Assembly: GCA_947034895.1 (NCBI GenBank)
Contig: OX344763.1
Location: 23,591,001-23,655,000, forward strand
Reading direction: 5' to 3'
DNA from: Rhytidiadelphus loreus
Lineage: Eukaryota; Streptophyta; Bryopsida; Hypnales; Hylocomiaceae
Length of the DNA: 64,000 bases
The notes under the pieces were generated by a model. That model was not told the origin of the DNA and made no database searches. It saw only the letters and a program-made list of their open reading frames with translations. Shown here one piece after another: positions 48,101-59,451 of this stretch (its first letter is position 1; each line of letters opens with the position of its first letter). A program made the position numbers and the translations under genes.

Positions 48101-49304
48101 AACTAGAGAGTAAGGTAGGAGGTCCACATAGCAATTGGGCTCTAAAAGTGTCATTTAACATAGAGATACATTTTTCTTTCTTCAATGTACCAACAATGAA
48201 CATATCGTGGGGTAGATGCTTTTAGTGGTCTTTGAGATTCCAACTTCAAAAGTTATAATTAATTCCACAAAGGTCCTAAAAATATGAAAGGAATTGGATT
48301 AGATGTCAATTCCATTTGTCTTTCGAGAAATTGCACTAAACATATTTCACTAGTTACAATCCCTCCAAATTGCAAATCATCTCTTAATCTTAGAATGCTC
48401 CAAATGCCAATTTGTGGCATTCACATGACAATCAAATGAGCCAGACAAAAATTGAAAGTGTTTTTTCATCCAATTTTTTCTTGTTGACCTTTCATGGTGG
48501 GTTATGAAGAGCATGTAATTGAGTTTGGAGTCTTGCTAATGTTGTTTTCAAAAAATGAGAAGTTGGTAAAAAATGGATAAAAAAATATGCTATTTAAGTG
48601 TCATTAGAAAGTTATTGCTCTTTGATTTGGATCTGAAATTTCTCTATTAAAATAATTTATTTTGAGTTTTGAGCCCAACTAATGAAATGAAATTCATCTA
48701 CTCTAGTTTCTACTCCAATTTGAATTTTGAAATATTTGAATTATTTGAATAATTTATTGCAATTTGAACTTTGAGTGTATTTCCAAATGTCTACTAAATT
48801 CTAATTATAGAACGACATAGAAATTGTGTCCAGACTATGATGTTCTTCACTATAATATACACATCTTGTGAATTTTATAGATTCTTTGTGATAATTTTCT
48901 ATTTGATAAAAAAATTCTTCAGAAATTCTCCAAAAGAAACTAAAAATGATGTGAAGTAAAAAAAACATGTGATTTCATCTTTGAGAAATAAAAATAATTT
49001 TTTTTGTTCACATGAACCTAAGAGCATCTCCACCATTTCTCTCCAAAATTGACACGGTTATGGAGCTCAACATTGCTCAAAATTGTGATTTGCTAAATGT
49101 GAGTAGCTCGTCTTCCTCTCATCAACACCAACTTCACACAATAGGAAGAGATATTCCAAGTTGTCATTAGTATTCACCTAGAGATTTGATGTACCACTCT
49201 CCTATTGTTCATAGAAATGCCCTCACCTATGGCTAGAAGTTGCATGCTTGTGAATGGATTTACACCACACCAATAAGACACAATCACGAGACTACAAGAT
49301 GCTT
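45173..49304. other. AT-rich intergenic DNA with dispersed repeats
   Basis: No gene is supported. Bases about 48230-48370 match 53205-53350 and, in reverse complement, parts of the TA-flanked element at 54194-54501. Bases 48700-48930 match 8945-9170. Confidence 0.4.
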
Positions 49305-49466
49305 TTAAGGTAAACTCCCCCGTTATGGATAGAATGGGAGCAAGCCCATTGTGGGCAAAATTGCAATGATGGTGTACATTCAAGTTCTAAAATGTACACC
49401 AACAACATAATTCAACCCACAATGGACTTGTTTGCATTTTGTCCATAATGGGGTAGTTTACCTTAA
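49305..49466. mobile_element. Foldback miniature element, TA-flanked, copy 1
   Basis: The segment starts TTAAGGTAAACTCCCCCG and ends CATAATGGGGTAGTTTACC then TTAA. The arms are complementary through GCCCATTGTGGGC- and GTGTACATT-type blocks. With TA taken as target duplication the element ends are AGGTAAACT. Confidence 0.75.
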
Positions 49467-49756
49467 TTCATGAGTAGGAAGAAAATGCCCAGGCACAACA
49501 CAGTTATGTGTGCAACATGATTTTTGAGGAGCCCACTTTAAGGTAGTTTGCTCTAAAAGCAAACATGATCTAAATGCAACCCTATTTAGAAATGGGTGAC
49601 ATGTTGCTTGAAATATCTATTATGAGTTAGGTAGGCTTAAATGGTTGTTGTAAGAGTAGACTACTTTAGAATTTGACAACCGCAAGTTCTCAGTGAGCAA
49701 CAGAATAAAGCCCTAGTACCAGACGTGTTTACAGAGAAATGGTGGAGATGCTTTTA

Positions 49757-49918
49757 ATATAAGATAAACTATCCCATTATGGAATAAATAGGAGCAAGCC
49801 CATTGTGGGCAAAGTTCTAATGGTGGTGTACATTTCAGAACTTAAATGTACACCACCATTAGAATTTTGCCCACAATAGGCTTGCTCCCATTTATTCAAT
49901 AATGGGATAGTTTATATA
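49757..49918. mobile_element. Foldback miniature element, near-perfect palindrome, copy 2
   Basis: The two arms, about 75 bases each, are nearly exact complements: ATAAACTATCCCATTATGGA.. against ..AATAATGGGATAGTTTAT, and TAATGGTGGTGTACATTT against AAATGTACACCACCATTA. The spacer is only about 8 bases. It is the same family as 49305-49466 but much better paired. Confidence 0.85.
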
Positions 49919-51135
49919 CATCCTCCAAAGCATTGCCTACAGTTGATGAATTTCCCGACAAATTTGAACATCAAGGAATCAATTTGAGAACCAAAGAATC
50001 CGGGTAACTAAACGTATCCACCCATCATTCAATTCATTGCTTTCGGTGTCCCTTAAATTCTTCCTAAGTCTCGTCATGTGCAGCACTCCGAGAAATTCCA
50101 TGGGCTCAAATTACATATCAATCTGTCTGAAGATGCCTGCAAGTTATTCAGACTGTTTGTTATTTTTTAAATACTTAATTTAGCATCTCCGTGTGTTTCC
50201 AATGGGGGCACGATCAAGGAATGGACCAACTCGTCCACATTATGGAAGCACTGCCACCAGCGGAGGTAGAGTTGTTGAACAAAAACTGGGTATAACTTAA
50301 CGATTGCACAAGGCGGTGAAAATTCCAAAGAATAGTCAACTAAGTTTGAACCCCATGAAGAACTTCTTTGACATCACTTACTAAATGGTTACTTGGTTTT
50401 TGTGAAGTTGCACTCACATCTATGTTTTTTTCCCATTTGGTATATCAAAACTTTGCCGCCCCCATGTGTCAAAAAAAGAAAACAAAAAACTTGCCCCCTT
50501 ATTGGATTTTGAGAAGGACAAATTAAAAGTTTTACTCAATAGTTGGCCCTTGTTTTTTTCCCTTTGATGGAGGGAGGATTTTGAAACACCGACTTTAAGA
50601 ATACCAATGAAACATACTTGTCAATCTCAATGTCAATGTTATAAGAGATTGATGTTGTGCAAAATTAAAAGGGCAATTGCCTTTATTTCATTGATATGCC
50701 TTTTTTATACAAAGTGGGCCTTGCATAATTGAATAAATGTTGAGGCCTCCAAGATGTCATAAGTTCCCATAGAAGATTCCACCTAGATTTTGTTGAGGTG
50801 GTCCAAGTTAGCTACTATTAGATTCACTACCTAGAAGAACTTTAAAATTTTGAGCAACCATTGAAGGAAGAGTTTTTTCCAAATTAAATATGTTGTAAGT
50901 TAGAAAGCTATTGTATTGAAAACTAATTAAAATGAAATAGTCTTTATTTTTACACTAATAAAAAGGTGGTCTTCAAATACCAAACAACAATGTTAGAGTT
51001 TGGTGCCAAAAGTCCATACATGCACTAGCTTGGTGTCTATATGGACCCTTGGCAAAAAGATATTATCTTGTGCATTGTTTGATACTCATGGATTTTGTAG
51101 TAGGAATTGGAACAATGTGTCTCTTTAAGAACTCT
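49919..51135. other. Intergenic DNA, no gene seen
   Basis: Moderately AT-rich, with no supported coding or bounded repeat. Confidence 0.4.
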
Positions 51136-51264
51136 TATTACTAGAAACATGGCCTATAAGACTAGGGAGATGACCTTGAGAAGACCCACTAGTAGTCAAA
51201 TTCATTATGTGGGTCTTCTTGTGAGTCATTTTCCTAGTCTATGCGGACCATGTTTCTACTAGTA
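51136..51264. mobile_element. CACTA-like foldback miniature element
   Basis: The left end TACTAGAAACATGGCC is matched in inverted orientation by the right end GGACCATGTTTCTACTAGTA. The arms also pair through GAGAAGACCCAC and GTGGGTCTTCT. Same family as 41185-41316. The terminal C of CACTA has been lost on the left, so the target duplication cannot be read. Confidence 0.7.
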
Positions 51265-51479
51265 TCCAAGTCTAAACAAGAAAGGAGTCACATTTTATTC
51301 TCTCTCTCCTCTCTTGTCTCTCTACTTGATACTCTAAGACAACCTTTCTACTAGTGTTGATTTAAAAAAACATTTCACCATACTTTTATTAATAAGGTAA
51401 ACCAACCTATGATAGACAAAACACCATTGCCATGCAAACTACCTATGACAAACACCTAGGGAATGACCCATTGCACTCT

Positions 51480-51800
51480 TGCATGACAATTTTTTTCTTC
51501 AATTAATGAGATTTGTGCTACATTAGGTTGAGTTAGTGACCACAATTAATGTTTTGGATGATGGTGATGGAGTGATTAGTGGATGCAGTAAGAACTTCCA
51601 CCTTCTCACTATAAATTTATCACGGAAGTGACTTCTTTTAAGCCTTCACATTAAGTCACCATGTTAAAAATGTTGTGATTGCTTTAGGTGAATAACTAGA
51701 TGACCATTACGGATACACTTTTTGTTGGTCTTGGGATAGTCTAGAGACTTTTTCAGGGTAGCACACCTCCAAAAATTCATAACAAATCCATACTCTATTG
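51480..51800. repeat. Dispersed repeat, related copy at 53505-53815
   Basis: Both stretches run through GAGATTTG.GCTACA, a GATGGTGATGGAGTGA-like block, ATGACCATTA.G..TACACTTT and GGATAGTCTA.AGA in the same order. Divergence is high and there is no coding sequence. Confidence 0.65.
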
Positions 51801-54190
51801 AAAAACTAAAATTCCAATTGCTCTCCCATTTCTCCCATTTGTCTTTTACATGGAGAGAGAAAAAAAATTATTATTTTTTCAACAATACCAACACGGCAAT
51901 GAAACCAGACTGTCTGTCTGTCATTCTGCCCCGTCATATATATATATGCCCATTTACCTTTCGTTTTTCTCGGAGGTCGGGACACCTCGACCCCGTTGTT
52001 GTTTTTAATTTTTTTAATTTTTTAATTTTTTTTTTCACACTTGAAAACCTGGATCAATCTTGCAGCAGATTTCTCGTGCAGCCAGCAATGACAAATGGCT
52101 GAACTATATGCGGGCATTTTGCTTGTAACTTAGTCCTAAGCTTCACTTGCGTGGATTGAGCAGATAGCGGAATACCGTTGAGCGGCTTTCACAAGAACCA
52201 CTCAATGAGACCAGGCCTGGTTACTTACTTAACTCTGGTAAGGTAGTTGAGAAATGAGTTGGGGAGACTTGGGGGGCACATTTCCCGGTGTCTCGATTTT
52301 TGCCCGGGGCCAGTCCCCGGGATCATACCCACTTTGTGTGATGATGGTGGGGGGATGGGACTCTCTCTTGCTCTACGGGACTACGTCTAAGTTATCTGAA
52401 AATCTGAAGCTTACACACGGACCATGGTTATCTGTAGCCTTCTCATGCAATATCTCTCGGACACCTTGGTACGCCTCACGCATCTACAAAAGTGGTTGGA
52501 TAATGTTCAAGAGGTCGGAGACTTGACAAGGTTATTGGACATAATGTCAAGTTGTCTCACCGGATTTTGAATGTTCCCATATTGGTGGATAGACTTTTAT
52601 GTAGATGAAAAGATGAGGAGCTATTGCGAGTTATTGTACGGTAGAGCGACCCAAAATTGACATAATGCAATTGTGAGTTGTAGGAGTGTAACTGATTTTG
52701 GGATGTTAAGATGTTAGGGCCAATTTATACCAAGGCAGGATCAAAGCAATGATTGGTAGAGAGATAGACATGGTCCAAGTTGGGTTTACACTTTGGCCAA
52801 GGCCCATGTCATTTTTCATGGATGAGAAATCCACTTGGAATCCTCCATTGTCAAAATAGATAATGTTTTGTCAGGTTTTACAATAGGAGCTTTTTTCTTG
52901 ACAACCTCTTTGAGGTAGGCCTAATGGATTTCTAGGAAACCACAATGGGATGAAACCTCACAACCATAGATTTTGTCTATTTAATTGATCTTGTGGTTGA
53001 TAATGTCAGATCTAATAATAAATAGATATGGCCCCACTACGGTCTCTCTTGGGTCTATACCAAGACCATGCAAAGTGACATTACTATTTTTTTGTCTTGG
53101 ATTCTCGCTTTGAATGGTCACATCTAACATATTGAGGTATCCTAAAGTGCTTTTGGTCCCTTAGTCTAGCCCTTGTGTAAACCAACATTTACATTAGTTG
53201 AGAAGTTAGAGTCTTGTAAGATTCCAATTTCAAAATTCATAACCAATTCCACAAAGATCCTAAAAATATAAATAAAAGTCGATCACTTATGACTTCTATC
53301 TAGCCTTGAAGGAAAATTCATTGAAAAATATTTGGAAATATATAACCCTCCCAAGAACTAGATGAGCCGTTAAATGGACACTTTTAGTACCTTCCACTTT
53401 TTTTACAATCTTGGAACTTGGTAAGGTAAACCAGGTCCATTGTGGACCCCTAATAAATTGTTCCATTACATCTTGTATTCAACCTATAACATAGATGCTT
53501 CAATAAATGAGATTTGGGCTACAATGGTTTGACTTAGTGGCCTCAATCCAAGTCTTGGGTGACGATAATGGAGTGACAAAAAACTATAATAGGAACCTCT
53601 ATCTTTTAAGTATAAAACCATTTTAAAGTGGCTATTGTAAAGCCAAGATGTTGTGGCCATTTTAGGAAATATTGTGATCTCTTGAGGTGAGTTAAATGAC
53701 CATTATGAGTACACTTTCTTTTGCTTTTAGGATAGTCTAAAGATTGTTTTGGCCATTTGGGTAGTACACTTCAAATATTTATAAATAATTCATATTTTTA
53801 TCAAAAATCAATAAAAATTGATTACTCATCCTTGGAATTTCTTGTGGAAAGGGATTGCATACTAATTTGACCTCGAATGAGTGCTCTACTTGGGGTTCTT
53901 TTTAAGCAAATGATTCACGTGGTACCAAAAAAGATGATTTCCATGGTGACCAGCACACACGGTGGCATTCCAAGGTTAAGTTAATTTTGGTCTGATTTTG
54001 GTCTGCCAAATGCCAACCCCGCCATTGCTGCAAATTGACAAGCAAAGGTCGGATTTATTTTAATTTCCATGTCCACATCACATGTACATCTATTGTAGAA
54101 GACCTCTGGAACTGTATGAAATAAGTTACAGGTTTGGGTACATTTGCAGTGTCCCTCCTCATCCCCAGAAGCCACTGAAAAATGGGCTAA
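51801..54190. other. Intergenic DNA with the second dispersed-repeat copy
   Basis: No gene is supported. A less AT-rich patch at about 52090-52540 has a 90-codon frame (52254-52526) without recognisable features. The second copy of the repeat described at 51480 lies at 53505-53815. Confidence 0.4.
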
Positions 54191-54193
54191 TTA

Positions 54194-54501
54194 AGATAGT
54201 CTGCTCTTAAAGCAACCTTTTAATTAAGAGTTGATTGCATTTAGGGGGAAGCTAAACTCCTTGAAACAATTATCAATAAATTTTTGTGGAAGGAAAATGG
54301 AATTGTCATCTAACCCAAGTCATTTCATATTTTGGAGACCCTTCATGGAATTAGTTACAAATTTTTGAAGTTGAAAAAGTAGTGGTCACTAAAAACGACA
54401 ACCTCGTGAAATGTACAGTATCGGTGCATTGAAGAAAGCCAAGTGTACCTTTGTGTTAGTGATCACTTTTAGAGAAGGGTCGGTTTTAGAGCACCCTATC
54501 T
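54194..54501. mobile_element. TA-flanked miniature element, family C, complete copy
   Basis: A 308-bp element starts AGATAGTCTGCTCT and ends with the inverted form AGAGCACCCTATCT, flanked by TA on each side. Two longer relatives at 55528-56754 and 59421-60888 share its interior (GCATTTAGGGGGAAGCTAAACTCC-like, ..GGAATTAGTTACAAATTTTTG). The TA duplication suggests the Tc1/mariner type, by inference. Confidence 0.78.
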
Positions 54502-54769
54502 TAATTGATTTAATCCAATGCGGACCCCTCTCTCTAGCTTGGTCTTTGGTAGATTATTTTTTCAGATGGAAAAATATGTTCTTAACAAATTCTAAAATTC
54601 AGTGGAAGCGTTGTTATCTTATTGCCAAATTTTTAATACTTATAACTGGTCTTTTATATATTTGAATGTTTGTCCCCTTTCCTCTAGTTTATAGTTTATA
54701 GCAAAAAATAATTATTTCACTAAATCGTCAAAAATTTGTAGGGAAAAAAATGTTTTTAGTTAAGATTGA

Positions 54770-55239
54770 TCCTTGCAAAGCCGAAAATGGATTTTGAGAA
54801 ATTTGGGCATCTAAATTGAAATATCAGTTTTTTCTTTTCTATTCCCCACACCTAGAGATTAGGAAATTAAAAAAACTTTTAGTGTTTGCAAAAAAATTAT
54901 GTCACTTTTTAGTTTTGAGACCAAACATGAGCAAAGGCAGAGGAGCATCATTTTGTTTTGTAATTTTTTCATTCTTCTTCCTAATTAACTTGAAGTCTTA
55001 TTCAAATCCAATCTTTCTAGATCTTCCTTGCAAGGAAAAATTGAATCATAGGTCTTGAAAGTCCGACAATGCCACGTTATCAAATGCCCAAGCAATCCTT
55101 GAAAAAAATGCATTTTGAATTACTTTGCAAACTTTGTTCTTACACATGCATTGCCTTCAAATCCAATTTTTTTTATATGTGACCCTGATACTAGCCAAGA
55201 ATAAGATCCTATGGTAAAAGATGATTAAAAAATGAATAA

Positions 55240-55271
<32 letters not shown>

Positions 55272-55330
55272 TTTATCAAAAAACACTATTTTGGGGAGTG
55301 GTTGTCCATTTTTTACACATTAATCATCAA
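54770..55330. repeat. Dispersed repeat, related copies at 61010-61600 and 40640-40870
   Basis: Shared ordered blocks are TTTTGAGAAATT.GGGCAT, GAGATTAGGAAA..AAAAAAACTT, TGTGACCCT.ATACTAG and TAAGATCCTAT. The copy contains a TTG-repeat at 55238-55269. An 80-codon frame (54816-55058) is open here but broken in the 61 kb copy. Confidence 0.65.
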
Positions 55331-55527
55331 GAGTAAACAACAAGTTAGAGGCCCTAATTGTTTTCTATCACATCTATCTATTAGAAGAAAAAAAATGATT
55401 TCTAAAATTTGAATGATTTCAAGACAAACAAGATACATCCTCTCTTCTTAAAAACCACTATACAAATAAATATAAAATGGTATCTATTTTTCTAGTATAG
55501 TCTTTGAATGTAGTGTAAAACAAATTA

Positions 55528-56754
55528 AGGTAGTCTGCTCTTAAAGTGACCTTATTAATTAAGAGAAAATTTCATTTAGGAGGAAGCCAACCTCCTTTAA
55601 CCCCTAAAGTCCCAAGGCCATTTTTCTGTCAAAAACCACTCAAAACTGCCATTTCTACTGCGTTAGTCCAAAAAAACAAAAACAAAACTTTTTTTGGAAC
55701 TGAACCGTAGGATCTTAAACTTTATTTGTTTTAGATCCTGTGGTAAAAATTTCATGAAGTTTGACCGTACAGATTGAGAGATATGAGCATTCAAAGTTGA
55801 AAAAACAAGTTTTTTTGAACACTGGACTGCAATTTTAGATGACTTTGATCTCTATTTGTGGAAAAAAATTACATGGTGGAGTTTGAATTTAAAATTTATT
55901 GTGTTGAATAATTGAGGTGGGAGTCTAGGAAAAAAATTTCAAAAAATAACAACTTGATTTTCATACTTCAAAAAATTGTCAAGTAGAAGTAGGTCCAAGA
56001 TTGAAAGAAAAACTAAATTGATAATAGCTCTTAGATGGGATTGAAATACAATAATCCCAACGGTGAGATTGTTCTAGCAAGCAAATTTAACCTTTTCAAA
56101 AAAAAAAATTGGAAAAATTGGAAAATTGCATTCTGAGATGAATCCTACAAGTGTTTTTTTTCCAAAAAGATGCTTAGATTGCCCCAGAAATAAGATTGTT
56201 CATAACTTTCACATCACTAATCAAAGTGGAATGAATCAAAGCTTTAGATGTAGACAAAAACATTATCTTTGAGAAGAAAAAGAATTTAAAATTTATTTTG
56301 AATTTTTGCAATATTTTTTGTGCTGCCCGCCGAGTTCAGTTTCAAGCTTTTTGTAGTATAACTTTTGCTTCCAGGCACCGATTGAAATAAAAATTATATT
56401 CCCACAAAGCTTATCAGATTTTCTATCTTCAAAAAAAGTTTCAAAAAATTAGGGTAAAATTTCAGCCCATAGGAACCTGCCCGAATTCCAAATTGTCCCC
56501 CGAGGGGACAATGGGACTTTAGGGGTTAAACAATTTTCAATAAACTTCCGTATGAAGAAAAATGGAATTGACATCTAATCCAAGTTGTTTCATATTTTTT
56601 GGACCTTTGTGGAATTAGTTACAAATTTTTGAAGTTGATCACTAAAAGTGACCACCTCTTGAAATGTACAATATTGGTACATTGAAAAAAGCCAAATGTA
56701 CCTTTGTGTTAGTGATCACTTTTAGAGAATGGTTGGTTTTAGAGCACCCTACCT
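55528..56754. mobile_element. Family C element interrupted by a TTAA element
   Basis: The ends AGGTAGTCTGCTCTTAAAG and AGAGCACCCTACCT match the family C copy at 54194-54501 and are flanked by TA. Its interior is split by the 925-bp element at 55601-56525, after which family C sequence resumes (CAATTTTCAATAAACTTCC..). Confidence 0.8.
55601..56525. mobile_element. piggyBac-like miniature element, family B, complete
   Basis: A 925-bp element is flanked by TTAA on both sides (55597-55600 and 56526-56529). It has a perfect 14-bp terminal inverted repeat CCCCTAAAGTCCCA. A sub-terminal GC-rich palindrome CCCCCGAGGGG lies near the right end. There is no coding capacity. TTAA duplication with CCC/GGG ends identifies the piggyBac superfamily. 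A relative begins at 63210. Confidence 0.88.
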
Positions 56755-56759
56755 TAGGA

Positions 56760-57358
56760 CCACTTTACACCTAGAGGCCATGCCAATTTCTTTCGCAGCT
56801 GATTGCACAAAATTTCAGCCCCTTTCGGGCTAGAGGTTGTCCTCAACTACTCATCATAATACGATTATAACAGGGGCCAATTCTCCCATATGTAAAGGCC
56901 TTAGGGCCAAGAAGCCGGGCCAATTCAATAAAACCTAGAAAAGAGAGAGAGTGAGAGAAAAAAAGTCTGAAATTTTCAGGGCCACTTTACACCTAGTAGC
57001 TGAGCGAATTCCCCTTGGGTCCGATTGTACAACATCCAACGGATCTAATTTGTTGAAAATAACAATATTTTATTAAATAAATAAAAAATTGAAATTGAAA
57101 TCTGACATTGACCTTCCATTTTGAGTGCATTTAATTTAGCAAGCTTGAGCCATGTCAAATCATGTCTTTTTTGAATAAAAAATTCATTCCACCAAATTGG
57201 CCCAACCTGTAGGTGTGAAACAGCCCTAGAGTGTGTCTTGCACTACTTAATTGAGTTAACTTGTGTTAAGTACTGTAGTATGAACTGACTACCTGGACAC
57301 CCTGACCCAAGCGCCGGGGGACAGAGTCCTTTTTTTCCATATCAGTGTGGTACACCTT
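56760..57358. other. Intergenic DNA, no gene seen
   Basis: Contains two similar phrases, CCACTTTACACCTAGAGGC near 56760 and CCACTTTACACCTAGTAGC near 56982, suggesting a small diverged duplication. Otherwise unremarkable. Confidence 0.4.
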
Positions 57359-57427
57359 GGGCTCCGAGACTCATCATCGAAGTTTCTCGATCTCGGAGCC
57401 CCCAGCTGCAACCAGACTTGGTTGCAG
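57359..57427. repeat. Two adjacent perfect hairpins
   Basis: An 11-bp perfect stem GGGCTCCGAGA / TCTCGGAGCCC (57359-57369 and 57391-57401) with a 21-base loop is followed 4 bases later by a 9-bp perfect stem CTGCAACCA / TGGTTGCAG (57406-57414 and 57419-57427) with a 4-base loop. Both are GC-rich in an AT-rich setting. Confidence 0.8.
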
Positions 57428-57735
57428 ACTGAAAGATGTAAGGCCACTGTGTAAGCTTATTGTTGGACTGTTGGAGGGGGGTAAGTTATTTGAGTTTTTT
57501 TAGTTTTTTTTTTCTTTATTTTATACTATATTTTTTGTTTTGTTTTTCGACACAAATGAAAAAAGTTATATGAGTGTATCAATGCAAAGCGCTTGAGTGC
57601 AAGAATTTGTCCATTTTCATGATACTTCTCCAGCCACCCCCCAATTACACCAACTTCTATGTTGCACCAGACTTGGTCTTTGTTGTCATCCACACTGAGC
57701 TGAGCCCAGTCTCACACTCATGTGGCCGGCTGATA

Positions 57736-57884
57736 GTTAGAAACATGGGCAACACCGGACTAGAGGAAAAAAAAATATGACTTCAAAAGACTCACAACTA
57801 GTCAAGTTTGTCATGTGGATTTTCGGCTTGTGTGTGGCTTTTATGTCAGGGAGTCAATGCGGTCTCATGTTTCTATCAGTGGGC
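57736..57884. mobile_element. CACTA-like foldback copy, degenerate
   Basis: TAGAAACATGGGC at the left is matched in inverted orientation by CATGTTTCTA at the right. The interior shares CAAGTTTGTCATGTGGAT with the copy at 31190-31312. A further fragment of the family lies at 57975-58030. Confidence 0.55.
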
Positions 57885-58033
57885 AGATGTCAATGGTCTT
57901 GCCCGGCATGGAGCACATTTAAATCTGATTTTTGAATTTTGGCTTGTCTTTGATGATGTTGCTAGTACAAACTTGGGCCACGTGGACTAGGGAAAATGAC
58001 CCATAGGAAAGACCCACTTGACGAACTTGACTA

Positions 58034-58441
58034 AGGTAGAACTGCCCAATTTCGTCAGTGATTCAATTCCGTGGTCTATAACTTTGTTCCAATTCCGTCA
58101 GAAAAACATGCAAATTTGTTTTAGATTCTGACAAGAGTAGTTTTATTAATGCTATTAAAGGACAACATGTCAATTAATAATTGGTGGATCTTCAAGTGCT
58201 ATTAGATACATTGGAAAGCGGTATTGAGTTGTAAGAGGATGTTTATGAATCCAGTCTAGTGGTGGTTTTGCAATTTTACTTCAGAAATTCACAAAAATTA
58301 CATTTTTTATTGAAAAATTATAATTCCACCTGGGTTTGACTCCTGAAACAAAAGCACACCTCTAAAAAATATGTGTCTTTCCTAGAATTGGCTCCAATAT
58401 AGTCAGATTGCAAATCAAGGTGGTAATGGGTAGTTCTACCT
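58034..58441. mobile_element. TA-flanked miniature element, AGGTAG ends
   Basis: A 408-bp element begins AGGTAGAACTGCCCA and ends with the inverted form TGGGTAGTTCTACCT, with TA on both sides. The ends share AGGTAG with family C but the interior differs. Non-coding. Confidence 0.8.
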
Positions 58442-58820
58442 TAGTAGTGGATTACTGTAGCTCCATTCTATAACAATTTTCATAAAAATCTATTATTAAT
58501 TTCCACCAAAGATTGTATCGAAGCTCCCTAAATCATGAAAAGTTTATACAAAATCTACCAAGATTGGTAACCTCAACCAAAAAAACTTAGAGCCACACCA
58601 ATGGAAAAAAAACAAAAAAACAAACCTGATATTGGAATGATTGGAGTCATAAATGGGGTGCAAAAAATGATTATCAAGTACTTATCAACAAATAAGGTGG
58701 ACCCCCCCCCCCCCAAACTCCCACTTTTTGCTACTATGTCCTAGTTACTATCATTAGGCTAGTCAAATTTTTCATATTTTCTTGTTGGCAAGTGAAAGGA
58801 GGTTCCGAGAATGCAACAAA

Positions 58821-59260
58821 ATACCATACGCCAATAGTTATGAAGCAAGGTCAAGATTTTTTAGGGTGATGTACAAATACATAGAGTGATGATGACAATT
58901 TTAGAATGGGGACGATTTGGGGTGTACCTACCTTAACTATCTAAATTTTGACCCAATCATGGAGCTTGGTAGGCTTGCATTGCTTTATATAAAGCTTAGA
59001 AGGCTTATAGAATGTGACGGCATTTGGATACCCTATGCCAATAGTTATGAAGGATCAAAGGGTTATTTTTTGTAGATGTTTTGAAATCGTTTTTCCTTCT
59101 ACATACGTACATATTGATTTTGGAGATGTACACCATGTGATGATTGCGATTTTAGGTAGGGTGTGATTTAGGGTGTACCCACCTTACCTATTTGGATTTT
59201 GACCCAATCATGGAGCTTGGTAGGCTTGCAGTGCTTTTATAAAAAGCTTATTAGAAGGCT
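58821..59260. repeat. Direct duplication of about 200 bp
   Basis: Copy one starts ATACCATACGCCAATAG at 58821 and copy two ATACCCTATGCCAATAG at 59028. Both continue through GGTGTACC.ACCTTA, TTTTGACCCAATCATGGAG, CTTGGTAGGCTTGCA and AAGCTTA..AGAAGGCT. Confidence 0.85.
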
Positions 59261-59451
59261 GGGTATCATATCATTGCAACTCAGTCCATCCCTTACAAAT
59301 ATGACAAAACTGGAAAAGGCCGGCATGATAGATCTTCCGGCAATGGAAGTCCAAATAGCAGCTGAATGATTTCAGTACAATACTTTGGATACTCAAGCAC
59401 TGGAACCTTCAGATACTTGAAAGTAGTCAGCTCTTAAAAGTGACCTCTTAA

